From: JBBQKI01 sp038326725
Lineage (GTDB): Bacteria > Bacteroidota > Bacteroidia > Flavobacteriales > Flavobacteriaceae
Length of the DNA: 13,350 bases
Direction: 5' to 3'
NCBI GenBank assembly: GCA_038326725.1
Contig: JBBQKI010000046.1
Span: forward strand, 1 to 13,350
Made by a program: the position numbers and the translations under genes. The notes below the pieces were generated by a model. That model was not told the DNA's origin. It did not search any database and saw only the letters and a list, made by a program, of their open reading frames with translations. Numbering within the stretch: position 1 is the first letter of the stretch; each line of letters starts with the position of its first letter. Shown in pieces: positions 6,784 to 13,350 of the stretch.

Positions 6784-8817
6784 TTAACGGCCTGTCCAGG
6801 CATCAATCCATTGGATTGTTGGTTTTTTTATCGGAAGTTGTAACTTAACTTCTGTTCCTTTTTCGTGGCCGGAGCCAATTTCAAGGCTTCCCTTAATTTC
6901 CCGCGCCCGTTTTTTCATGTTGCTCAGCCCATTGCCCATTTCTGTTTCTTTTAAATCGAAACCTTTGCCGTTGTCTGAGATAGAAATTTGGAAAGCTCCC
7001 CTCTGCCCTGCGGGCATCTCCCCCGTAGAGGTAGCATATTCGGAAATTAAAACATTTATAGTGCTAGCTTCGGAATATTTAATGGCATTGTTTACGGATT
7101 CTTGTATAATCCGGTAAATGTTCATTCCTTCAACGGAACTGAAAAGGTGGTTTTGATCGACTTCCTTCTCAATTTCAAAAGAAAAAGAGGTTTTCTCGGA
7201 GGCGGATTTTGCCTTTTCAATAAAGTTTGAAATGCGTGCCTGCAGGTCTTCAAAAGTTATGCTGCTTTTGTTCATCGCCCAAATAGTGTCGCGTAGTTCG
7301 TAAATGGTTTGGGAAGTAAATGCACTTATTCCCGCAAGTTTGGTAGAAAGCTTTTCGCCAATTTCCGAATATCCGTACTTTATATTATCGATACTGGAAA
7401 TGATAAAAGTTAGTTGTGCGCCAATATTGTCGTGAAGATCTCGTGAAATGTGGAGCCGCTGTTCTTGTAACTGGTTTTGGGCCTCGATCTTGGCCAATGC
7501 GGTCTGCAGTTCGACCTCTTTTTTTAATTGCCTGTTCTGCAGTTTTTGCTGATTGTAGAAAAGATAGCCCAGCAACCCCAGTAAAAAGGCAAGGCCGAAA
7601 CTGCCAAATATTAATGTGTTTTTTCGTTTTACTTGTTGCTCCTTTTTTTCGAGCTCATATTGTTGTTGTAAAATCTGATTTTCTTTCTTCTCTGTTTCAT
7701 ATTTTATTTCAACCTCAGCAATACTGGCTGTATTTTTTTCGCTTAGGATGGAATCCTTTATCACGATATATTTTTGAAGATATTGATGAGCAGTTTTATA
7801 ATCATTTTGCTTTTCGGCCAAATCCGAAAGGCCTGCATAACCTTCACGTAGTGTGATTTTTAAATTGTGCTTTTCTGAAAGTGCAATCCCTTCGAGATAA
7901 TATTTTTGGGCATCACTGAATTTATTCTGTTCCAGAAACATTTGCCCAAAAGCTATATAACTATTTGACATTCCGTTATAGTCTTTTATACTATCGCGTA
8001 TTTTGGTTGCTTTTTTGAAAAGGGCTTCTGCCTTTACAAAATCTCCCTTGTTTGAATAGGACAGGGCGATGTTTGAAATACATGCAGCTTCTTGCTTTGT
8101 ATCCCCAAGTTTTTGGCTTATTTCCAAAGCTTTGGAATATGATGCTATGGCATCATCAAACTTTTTTTGATACTCATAAATGGCGCCCACATTATTGTAA
8201 CCGTTCTGTAATCCATCAAGGTTCCCGAGCCTTTCTTGGATTTTCAAAGCCTTTATCAAATATTCAGTGGTCTTGTAGAAATTTTTTAGGTAATAATAAA
8301 CCACGCCGATATTGTTGTAGCACTGGGCAATCCCATTTTCATTACCAAGTTTTTCCTCAGCTTTCAAAGCCTCAAAATAACCCTCCAACGCTATTTCGTA
8401 ATTTCCCTTTCGGGTTTGCACCATCGCAATATTGTTAAGCACTACCGCCAGGCCTTTTTGGCTTTTCGTTTTTTCTGCTATTTTAAGTGCTTTATCATAT
8501 GTTTTTAATGCAGTTTCATATTCGGTTTTTCTTTCATAAAAATTGCCCAAGACATTCAAGTTCATCATTTTTCCGAATGAAAAATCAAGTTCATCGGAAA
8601 GGCGTATTCCTTTTTGAGCAAAAGCTTTGGCGCTGTCCAAATTCGTAACATTATAATGGGATGCTATTTTTTGATACAGCATTACTTTGGCAGTATCCTT
8701 TTTTGCGGATTTCAAAACCACTAAAAGGCTATCTATGTTGCTTTGGATTTCTTGCGAATAAGTAAAAGAGAAGTAAAAAAATATGAGGAAAGTTAGGATA
8801 CGTTTTTGCAATAGCAT
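6784..8817 (-). CDS. TPR-containing membrane sensor histidine kinase (HisKA_3 type)
   Basis: The protein has 677 residues. In order: signal peptide (1-21, SFTYSQ), a periplasmic sensor of tetratricopeptide-like repeats (about 45-345, with recurring A-x-x-x-Y/F-x-x-A-L-x-I-x-x-x-L-G units), a coiled coil (360-400), one membrane helix (about 402-421), a second coiled coil (425-455), and a HisKA_3 dimerisation helix with phospho-acceptor H462 in SRDLHDNIGAQL. The ATPase follows, with the N-box IIQESVNNAIKYSEA (570-584), DNGKGFD (615-621) and GNGLSNMKKRA (628-638). It probably phosphorylates the regulator encoded 76 bp downstream. Oddity: residues 595-608 (containing TGEMPAGQRG) are encoded by a GC-rich palindromic element between the N-box and G1 box; see the repeat entry. 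The reading frame stays open and all motifs are intact. The signal sensed is unknown; such TPR kinases are common in Bacteroidota. Confidence 0.94.
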   Translation of the reverse strand: MLLQKRILTFLIFFYFSFTYSQEIQSNIDSLLVVLKSAKKDTAKVMLYQKIASHYNVTNLDSAKAFAQKGIRLSDELDFSFGKMMNLNVLGNFYERKTEYETALKTYDKALKIAEKTKSQKGLAVVLNNIAMVQTRKGNYEIALEGYFEALKAEEKLGNENGIAQCYNNIGVVYYYLKNFYKTTEYLIKALKIQERLGNLDGLQNGYNNVGAIYEYQKKFDDAIASYSKALEISQKLGDTKQEAACISNIALSYSNKGDFVKAEALFKKATKIRDSIKDYNGMSNSYIAFGQMFLEQNKFSDAQKYYLEGIALSEKHNLKITLREGYAGLSDLAEKQNDYKTAHQYLQKYIVIKDSILSEKNTASIAEVEIKYETEKKENQILQQQYELEKKEQQVKRKNTLIFGSFGLAFLLGLLGYLFYNQQKLQNRQLKKEVELQTALAKIEAQNQLQEQRLHISRDLHDNIGAQLTFIISSIDNIKYGYSEIGEKLSTKLAGISAFTSQTIYELRDTIWAMNKSSITFEDLQARISNFIEKAKSASEKTSFSFEIEKEVDQNHLFSSVEGMNIYRIIQESVNNAIKYSEASTINVLISEYATSTGEMPAGQRGAFQISISDNGKGFDLKETEMGNGLSNMKKRAREIKGSLEIGSGHEKGTEVKLQLPIKKPTIQWIDAWTGR
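6995..7032. repeat. GC-rich palindromic element inside the histidine kinase gene
   Basis: The core TGCCCTGCGGGCA (7004-7016) is a 5-bp inverted repeat with a 3-nt centre, flanked by CTCCCCTC on one side and TCTCCCCC on the other. It stands out from the AT-rich surrounding codons and encodes a Gly/Pro-rich loop (TGEMPAGQRG) absent from the usual kinase fold. It resembles the short palindromic repeats scattered in flavobacterial genomes. Only one copy is in this window, so the 'repeat' status is inferred. Confidence 0.5.
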
Positions 8818-8842
8818 AATCTACTATTTTAGGTAAACTAAT

Positions 8843-9088
8843 TTAGGTTATTATTTCCGGTTGCAACAACAATGCTTCACTGAGGTTGTATTTTGTGAAA
8901 TCATATTTTTGAAGTCCGGCGTTGCGAAAATGGATTTGGGAATGGTGCAAATTAATGCTCTTTTTTAATACCCCCATTATTTCTGAATGGTCTCGCCGTA
9001 TTTTTTTATTCTCCACATAAAAATAGCCCATACTGATAGCCAAAATTAAAAGCAGGATTAATAAAACTAGTGCTTGTGAAAAAATCAT
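8843..9088 (-). CDS. Small single-pass membrane protein, first gene of the two-component operon
   Basis: I do not recognise a family. From ATG 9086-9088 the product has 81 residues: a hydrophobic helix (about 5-24, QALVLLILLLILAISMGYF) right after the start, a basic patch (ENKKIRRDH) and a polar tail of about 50 residues ending LSEALLLQPEIIT. By the positive-inside rule the tail is probably cytoplasmic. The frame stays open upstream to a TTG at 9130, giving 95 residues; I prefer the ATG because it places the membrane helix at the N-terminus and leaves room for a leader after the terminator at 9142-9177. Only 25 nt separate its stop from the kinase start, so the three genes are probably one transcript. 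A link to kinase signalling is inferred from position alone. Confidence 0.6.
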   Translation of the reverse strand: MIFSQALVLLILLLILAISMGYFYVENKKIRRDHSEIMGVLKKSINLHHSQIHFRNAGLQKYDFTKYNLSEALLLQPEIIT

Positions 9089-9141
9089 AAAAATCGTAAA
9101 ATTGAACTTAAAGTTTAATTTGCTATCCAAATAGCTGTTTC

Positions 9142-9177
9142 AAAAAAAATAAACAAACACGGTTGTTAACCGTGTTT
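9142..9177 (-). terminator. Rho-independent terminator after the MORN gene
   Basis: AAACACGGTT (9155-9164) and AACCGTGTTT (9168-9177) form a perfect 10-bp stem with loop GTT. On the minus strand it is followed by GTTTA and then eight T (A8 at 9142-9149). It lies 13 nt past the stop of the gene at 9190 and separates it from the next leftward operon. Confidence 0.88.
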
Positions 9178-9189
9178 TTACTAAAGATT

Positions 9190-10692
9190 TTAATATCCCA
9201 TATTCCTTACCAATGACCCATTGCTCCATTCGCCAATTTGTTTGTCGGTAATGTTCACTCCCAAAAGATATCCTTTTCCATGTTGCTGGCCATTGCTCCA
9301 CTCTCCCCCATAATATCGGCCGTCTTTATAATAGTAACGCCCAAAACCATGCAACTGGTTTTGGCTGTTATAGGTGCCATAATATTTATCGCCATTGCCA
9401 AATTCATAAGTTCCCATGGAAAGGCTGCCGTTGGAGAAGAACCCACTGTAAAAATCGCCATTGCTCCATTTCATTTGACCATAACCGTTTTGGCAATCGC
9501 CGGCAGTACATCCCGTAGTTGCTCCATTGGCCGAAAAACTGTAAGGCGTGCTAAGATTTCCGTTGGTGTAAATACCCTGCGACCAAACATCATTCAGCAC
9601 AGTATAGCCAATGCCGTTTAGGTTGCCGTTGGCATATTGGCCAATAATGTTGTCATCGTTTTCAGCAAGGTATTCGCCATAACCGCTCATTTGGTCATTC
9701 TGCCAATTGCCGATGTACTTTCCTGTGCCGGGCCATAGGTACATGCCGTAGCCTGTCCTTTTCCCGTTTACCCAAAAGCCTTCGTAGTAGCCATTGTCAA
9801 ATTGCCATTTTCCCCATCCGTTTTGACAGTCGCCCAAAACGCAGCCGGTACTTGCAACCGTGGTATTGTTTACTGGGGTTTGGATAGTGCTGTTGGGCTT
9901 TGAAACTGTGTTTGATATAAGGTTTCCCTGTTGCCCCTGATATAAAATGGTCCTAAATTCATTGGTGCCGGCTAGAGTATTTCTATAGGAAACATAGTTT
10001 CCTTTTTCGTCATAACCGTAAACATCGGTATTTTTGGCACTGCTCATACTCAGCCCTTTTTCATTATAGAAATATTCGTATGTTGATGTTTCATTATTAT
10101 ACTGGTACCAGGTTTTGGTATTGGCTTTCAGTATGTTCCCGATTTTTTCATAAGTATAATTAGACGTGGAGGACAAAGTGCCGTCAGTATTGTAATTTTC
10201 AATTTTAATTATCCTTTTTTTACTATCGTAAGTATTTCGCTGTTTTATGTTCTTGGTGTCTAAATATTGGCTGGAAACCCATAGGCCATTGTTGTCATAT
10301 TGAAACGTTGATCCCGAGCCATCATCAAAAACCTCTTGCAATACCACACCTTTATTGTTGGTTGTTAAATAACTGGTATAAGCAAAAATTCCATCTACCT
10401 GAATTTGGTTCACAAATCCATTCGCATCGTAATAATATTGGGTGTTGCCTAATATATCATCAATACTTTTGATAAGGTTTCCCTTAGCATCATATTCATA
10501 AATGACGTCTCCGGATTCATAATTATATTGAACCTGGAATACATTTCCCGCCAAGTTATTATGATTAGCGGTGTAGTAGGAAGGATTAGGGTTTAAAGGT
10601 GCATTTTTCCAATCGATCTTGTATTGAGATAAGCACGTGGGCACGCTAGCAAAAAATACAAGCAATGCGGTTAAATAAGTTGTTGTTCTCAT
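9190..10692 (-). CDS. Secreted MORN-repeat protein with an N-terminal YD-like beta region
   Basis: The protein has 500 residues. A signal peptide (1-22, ending CLSQ) indicates export. Residues 45-260 hold Tyr/Asp/Gly/Asn-rich strands such as YEYDAKGNLIKSI and YYYDANGFVNQI, resembling toxin/RHS-type YD repeats but without an RHS core. A Thr/Asn-rich linker follows (262-280). Then come two modules that each open with a paired-cysteine motif, TGCVLGDCQNGWG (282-294) and TGCTAGDCQNGYG (393-405), followed by MORN-type units (Y-x-G-x-W-x-N-G-x-x-x-G-x-G). C284/C289 and C395/C400 could form disulfides. MORN sheets usually bind surfaces or partners; no enzyme motif is visible. The ATG at 10692 fits the signal peptide, and a -7 element lies upstream. 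The gene is monocistronic with a strong terminator. Function unknown. Confidence 0.85.
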   Translation of the reverse strand: MRTTTYLTALLVFFASVPTCLSQYKIDWKNAPLNPNPSYYTANHNNLAGNVFQVQYNYESGDVIYEYDAKGNLIKSIDDILGNTQYYYDANGFVNQIQVDGIFAYTSYLTTNNKGVVLQEVFDDGSGSTFQYDNNGLWVSSQYLDTKNIKQRNTYDSKKRIIKIENYNTDGTLSSTSNYTYEKIGNILKANTKTWYQYNNETSTYEYFYNEKGLSMSSAKNTDVYGYDEKGNYVSYRNTLAGTNEFRTILYQGQQGNLISNTVSKPNSTIQTPVNNTTVASTGCVLGDCQNGWGKWQFDNGYYEGFWVNGKRTGYGMYLWPGTGKYIGNWQNDQMSGYGEYLAENDDNIIGQYANGNLNGIGYTVLNDVWSQGIYTNGNLSTPYSFSANGATTGCTAGDCQNGYGQMKWSNGDFYSGFFSNGSLSMGTYEFGNGDKYYGTYNSQNQLHGFGRYYYKDGRYYGGEWSNGQQHGKGYLLGVNITDKQIGEWSNGSLVRNMGY

Positions 10693-10715
10693 TGGGTTAG
10701 GTTTAAATGTGTTAT

Positions 10716-10723
10716 CAAATTTA
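10716..10723 (-). promoter_or_regulatory. Candidate -7 element for the MORN gene
   Basis: Minus-strand TAAATTTG matches TAnnTTTG exactly, 24 nt upstream of the start codon at 10692. The -33 position has only an imperfect TTTA about 20 nt upstream. Transcription would start close to the ATG, leaving a very short leader. Confidence 0.4.
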
Positions 10724-10742
10724 AGCAGGAAATGGATAATAT

Positions 10743-10764
10743 AAATACGGCAGCTGCCTTATTT
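10743..10764. terminator. Palindrome GGCAGCTGCC in AT-rich arms: terminator or operator
   Basis: AAATA-C-GGCAGCTGCC-T-TATTT is a nearly perfect 22-nt palindrome (10743-10764). It could end leftward transcription from the decayed gene at 10817. It also lies just upstream of the candidate MORN promoter, where a dimeric regulator could bind. The sequence alone does not decide. Confidence 0.4.
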
Positions 10765-10816
10765 TAAGGAGTCAAGTATCAATAAAATTTGGAAAAGGGA
10801 TATTTGAAGTAAAAAA

Positions 10817-11064
10817 TTATCGGTACAAAAAAAAGGGAATAATGCCAATGAGCAAGACCATACCCAACATCGCATAGTTCACTTTTGTAAAGGTACTTTC
10901 AGGATTCCCTTTTGGCGTTGTGGCAAAAAAAATATCCCCGCCAAAAACAATGGTAAGGCAGTGAAAAGAATAATGCCATAGGATCAAAGCCAGCAAGTGG
11001 CCAACGCAAATATTCCACAAACAAATCCCAAAATATTATAGGTCTTTCACGTTTTTTTATTCAT
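10817..11064 (-). pseudogene. Probable decayed gene for a small two-helix membrane protein
   Basis: No intact gene is convincing here, but two frames join into a sensible product of about 82 residues. From ATG 11062-11064 one frame reads MNKKT-stop-KTYNILGFVCGIFALATCWL-stop-SYGIILFTALPLFLAGIFF, with two in-frame TGA codons (11047-11049 and 10984-10986). At the A8 run (10925-10932) one missing base shifts the frame to ATTPKGNPESTFTKV, then a second helix ending IPFFLYR and TAA at 10817. The second frame alone is open back to a TTG at 11020 (67 codons), but its N-terminal half looks less natural. Two nonsense codons plus a homopolymer frameshift fit a pseudogene. A chance resemblance or sequencing error is possible. 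The family is unknown. Confidence 0.42.
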
Positions 11065-11084
11065 AAGTAAACTGTTTTTAAATG

Positions 11085-11119
11085 AAAAACCCATTCCTCA
11101 AAATATTGGAATGGGTTTT
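11085..11119 (-). terminator. Rho-independent terminator after the beta-propeller gene
   Basis: AAAACCCATTCC (11086-11097) and GGAATGGGTTTT (11108-11119) form a perfect 12-bp stem with a 10-nt loop. On the minus strand the stem ends in TTTTT. It lies about 40 nt past the stop at 11160. Confidence 0.88.
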
Positions 11120-11159
11120 ATTCAATTCAATTTTCAAAAAGTTTCAATAGTTATGGGAT

Positions 11160-12995
11160 CTAATTTTTCAGGTCGTAGGCGTAAATTGAATTTGCATCGG
11201 CTTTATAATAAAGTACCCCGCCAATTTCATCTACAATGTATTCAGGTTGTTTATCCTTAAGCACAATTTCCTTATCCTTTTTTCCGGTGTCTTTGTTCAG
11301 TTTTACAAGGCCCACGCCTTCTTCCAATTTGGTAAGTATAAATTGGTCGTTTTGTGTAGCGGCAGTAGCTTTAAAACGTTTTAGCATTTCGCTAACTGAA
11401 GCGCCCGCGGCCATTGCCAAGCCTCCCGCCAAGTCGGATTCCCTATCGGCCCGACTATCATATCCTGCCAAACGATTTTGTGCTGAAGAATTTGCAGCCG
11501 CCATAGCTCCCGCAGTGGCAGCAACTGCAGAAACACCCGCCAAAATAGCCCCCATGGCACTTTTGCCCGGGGCACGGTAATATTCGTGCCATGTTTTGCT
11601 ACCGTCATTACCGAGCATCATCATATTTTGGTCGCTGGTTAATAACAAACCACCATCTCGAACTTCAATATGGCTTGGAGCTTCCTTGCCTTCGAATTTG
11701 CTTTCAGCCAACGTGCTTACTTCACCAGTGTTAGCATCAACTGCGTATAATTGTTCATCGGCACTGATTAAATAGCGTGAATTTTTACTGTCAAAAGTAG
11801 AGCTAATGGCATCTGCGCGTTTGTATTTCAAAGGTTTTTCCCAAACTTGATCACCAGTGGATAGATTTACGATATTCGCATCTTCCGAAGTAATGTAGAT
11901 TAGCCCTTGTGGGGTATCGGCCATAGTTAAGATATTTGCCCCAGTTTTAAGTGGCTTTTTAAATAACGTAGTACCGTCAAAGGAAATCTTGTTTATGCCG
12001 CCTTCGTAAATTCCGAAAAGGATGCCATCTTCCATTACATAAAAATGTTGTACAAAACCTTTTGTTTTGGGTGCTTTTTCCCATAAGTCCTCGCCATTAG
12101 TGGCACTCAAAAACGCAATCTTGGATTCCGAACTTCCAGCAAGCATCCCTTTATCGGAATTATCAACATTGCTTACTATGGCCAATCCTTGAGATAAAAT
12201 CTCAAAATTCACTACATAACCTTTCACTTTATGGGCATCTTTCCAAAGCAGGGAACCATTGGAACCTATTTTGTGCACTTTGGTATTTGCGCCATTGGGA
12301 GTGATTTCAAAACCATAAATATCTTTTTCGGTTTCGTCGGCAACCATCCATTTAATATCGTCCACTTTTATGGTCCATTCCACTGCACCGGAAGCCAATC
12401 CAATTTTTATAAGATTTTTTGTGGTAGGCACAACAATAGAATTTTTAAGCAGTAATGGCCTTCCGGAAACTATCTCTGCGCCTTTTAAAGTAATATAATT
12501 TTCCTGTTTCCCTGTGTTTAGATCATAAACCGCCACTGCACTTGCATATTTATCTTCTGCCTTGCGCTGTCCGCTCACCACCAATTTATTTTGTGGCATC
12601 ATCACGTCGCAAGTGTAAACTGCTTTCCAACCGTTATCCTCGGTGCTGAACAATTTTTTCCCGGACATATAATCAATTACGGCCTTTTTAGTGGAAATGG
12701 GGATAAATCCAGCTTGGCCAATCATTACATACGGTGCATTTGGCACAAAATAAAGCTCTTCCGGCTTTACCCTGCCATAATCCGTAAAGTTGAACAAAAG
12801 GTTGTTGCTACCCGGCTTAATCCCCACCAAACCGTCGTTGGTAGCAACTACCATTGTGCCCCCTTGTGTGAGGGTCATTTCATTAATTTTTGCCCCAACA
12901 TCATACCGATAATTGGGTTCTTCTGCTTTTTGTGCGATAATTACCGAAGTTAAAAAGCAAAATAATACTGAATTAAAAAAGGTTGAAAATTTCAT
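11160..12995 (-). CDS. Secreted PQQ-like beta-propeller protein with Ala/Gly-rich insert
   Basis: The protein has 611 residues. A signal peptide (1-21, ending VIIAQ) is followed by repeated beta-blades of the PQQ/WD-like type. Typical blade ends are visible: VYDLNTGKQENYI (157-169), SATNGEDLWEKAP (297-309), NLSTGDQVWEKPL (377-389), YAVDANTGEVSTL (417-429), LGNDGSKTWHEYY (461-473) and KLNKDTGKKDKEI (565-577). These fit outer-membrane or periplasmic propeller scaffolds; no quinoprotein active-site residues are evident. Oddity: residues about 476-548 interrupt the propeller with an Ala/Gly-rich stretch (AILAGVSAVAATAGAMAAA), then an Arg/Asp-rich segment and a second AGGLAMAAGASVSEML stretch. This looks like a helical hairpin or glycine-zipper insert. 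A candidate promoter (13021-13051) lies upstream, and a strong terminator follows. Function unknown. Confidence 0.82.
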   Translation of the reverse strand: MKFSTFFNSVLFCFLTSVIIAQKAEEPNYRYDVGAKINEMTLTQGGTMVVATNDGLVGIKPGSNNLLFNFTDYGRVKPEELYFVPNAPYVMIGQAGFIPISTKKAVIDYMSGKKLFSTEDNGWKAVYTCDVMMPQNKLVVSGQRKAEDKYASAVAVYDLNTGKQENYITLKGAEIVSGRPLLLKNSIVVPTTKNLIKIGLASGAVEWTIKVDDIKWMVADETEKDIYGFEITPNGANTKVHKIGSNGSLLWKDAHKVKGYVVNFEILSQGLAIVSNVDNSDKGMLAGSSESKIAFLSATNGEDLWEKAPKTKGFVQHFYVMEDGILFGIYEGGINKISFDGTTLFKKPLKTGANILTMADTPQGLIYITSEDANIVNLSTGDQVWEKPLKYKRADAISSTFDSKNSRYLISADEQLYAVDANTGEVSTLAESKFEGKEAPSHIEVRDGGLLLTSDQNMMMLGNDGSKTWHEYYRAPGKSAMGAILAGVSAVAATAGAMAAANSSAQNRLAGYDSRADRESDLAGGLAMAAGASVSEMLKRFKATAATQNDQFILTKLEEGVGLVKLNKDTGKKDKEIVLKDKQPEYIVDEIGGVLYYKADANSIYAYDLKN

Positions 12996-13020
12996 AATCG
13001 TGGTTTTATAATTGATATTT

Positions 13021-13051
13021 CAAAATTGAGTTAAAAAGAAAAGGGTTTCAA
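13021..13051 (-). promoter_or_regulatory. Candidate promoter and operator for the beta-propeller gene
   Basis: Minus-strand CAATTTTG (13021-13028) matches TAnnTTTG except for the first base. TTG (13049-13051) lies 20 nt upstream as a -33 element. Overlapping the -33 is an inverted repeat AATACG (13050-13055) and CGTATT (13064-13069) with an 8-nt spacer, which could be an operator. Motif evidence only. Confidence 0.35.
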
Positions 13052-13086
13052 TACGGCAAATGACGTATTTGTCCCCACCCCGGGCA

Positions 13087-13158
13087 CCTCCCTAAAGGCG
13101 AGGAAAATTTTGGTTTAGGGAAAGAAACTCCTCCCCTTTGCGGAGGCTGGGAGGGAGC
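13087..13158. repeat. Intergenic palindromic repeat element
   Basis: The element holds nested inverted repeats: TCCCTAAA (13089-13096) with TTTAGGGA (13114-13121), CCTCC (13130-13134) with GGAGG (13142-13146), and outer CCTCCC (13087-13092) with GGGAGG (13149-13154). It is GC-rich and purine/pyrimidine-skewed, unlike its AT-rich surroundings. It resembles the short palindromic intergenic repeats common in flavobacteria. Only one copy is in this window, so copy number is unverified. Confidence 0.5.
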
Positions 13159-13196
13159 AAAAAAAACCGGAGACAAAACTTTCGTTTCGCCCCCGG
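13159..13196 (-). terminator. Rho-independent terminator of the gene at the right edge
   Basis: On the minus strand CCGGGGGCGAAAC (13184-13196) pairs with GTTTTGTCTCCGG (13167-13179): 13 bp including three G-U, with loop GAAA, followed directly by eight T (13159-13166). It lies about 47 nt past the stop at 13243. Confidence 0.9.
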
Positions 13197-13242
13197 CCCC
13201 ACGTAAAAACCTCAACCTGAGATTTTCTTTAGTGCGTTTTCC

Positions 13243-13350
13243 CTAAAGGTCTATGTTAAATGATCCATTGGTAACGTTTTTGAAAGTGCCATCCTCATTG
13301 TTCTTCCCGTTAAAATTAAAAGTCCCCTTTACTTTGGTGTCCGAGGATTC
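13243..13350 (-). CDS. C-terminal 35 codons of an unidentified exported-type protein (5' end outside window)
   Basis: The minus strand is open from the window edge to TAG at 13243-13245. The tail reads ...VKGTFNFNGKNNEDGTFKNVTNGSFNIDL. The alternating strand pattern G-T-F-x-F followed by V-T-N-G-S-F-x-[IV] is what I recall for the C-terminus of small flavobacterial lipoproteins (DUF6252-like), predicted beta-rich proteins of unknown function. With only 35 residues this is a tentative family guess. A strong terminator downstream supports it being a real gene. Confidence 0.65.
   Translation of the reverse strand, partial: ESSDTKVKGTFNFNGKNNEDGTFKNVTNGSFNIDL

Noticed and set aside
7416..7856. 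146-codon ORF antisense to the histidine kinase
   Set aside because: It is a shadow frame of a well-supported kinase gene, with Cys/Arg-rich non-coding composition.
9190..10692. RHS/polymorphic toxin interpretation of the YD-like repeats
   Set aside because: There is no RHS core motif, no C-terminal toxin domain and no immunity gene next to it; the C-terminal half is MORN repeats.
1..13350. CRISPR arrays, tRNA/rRNA genes, insertion sequences, phage or defence genes
   Set aside because: I saw no regularly spaced direct repeats, no tRNA cloverleaf, and no transposase, integrase or nuclease motif in any convincing reading frame.

Overview
The window looks like chromosomal DNA of a flavobacterium (Bacteroidota, probably Flavobacteriaceae). 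The reasons are moderate-to-low GC, near absence of Shine-Dalgarno sequences, signal peptides ending in 'FSQ/LSQ'-type motifs, several upstream matches to the Bacteroidota -7 promoter element TAnnTTTG, and gene families common in that group (TPR histidine kinase with LuxR-type regulator, MORN proteins). I cannot name the genus.

Layout. (1) 1-2700 is a methionine/SAM locus. A PLP trans-sulfuration enzyme (cystathionine gamma-synthase type) runs left off the window, and S-adenosylmethionine synthase metK runs right. The roughly 520-nt divergent intergenic region carries two unrelated SAM-sensing RNA leaders, one per strand: a SAM-I (S-box) aptamer before the trans-sulfuration gene, and a compact pseudoknot aptamer of SAM-II/SAM-V type before metK. 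The metK leader also contains a clear pair of mutually exclusive downstream structures. (2) 2722-5931 holds an exported amidase-signature enzyme and an exported M28 zinc peptidase, convergent, with their stop codons touching. (3) 6057-9088 is a leftward operon: small membrane protein, TPR sensor histidine kinase, LuxR-type response regulator. A short palindrome-containing element appears to be inserted in frame in the kinase ATPase domain. (4) 9190-10692 is a secreted MORN-repeat protein. (5) 10817-11064 is a probable decayed gene for a small two-helix membrane protein. (6) 11160-12995 is a secreted beta-propeller protein with an odd Ala/Gly-rich insert. (7) The right end has a palindromic intergenic repeat, a strong terminator and the last 35 codons of a leftward gene.

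How the genes work together: the two methionine-cycle genes are probably both repressed by SAM but through different RNA folds. The kinase and regulator form a signal relay. The amidase, peptidase, MORN and propeller proteins are independent exported proteins with no visible shared pathway. I found no tRNA, rRNA, CRISPR array, insertion sequence or phage gene. The most notable feature is the dual-riboswitch divergent leader.
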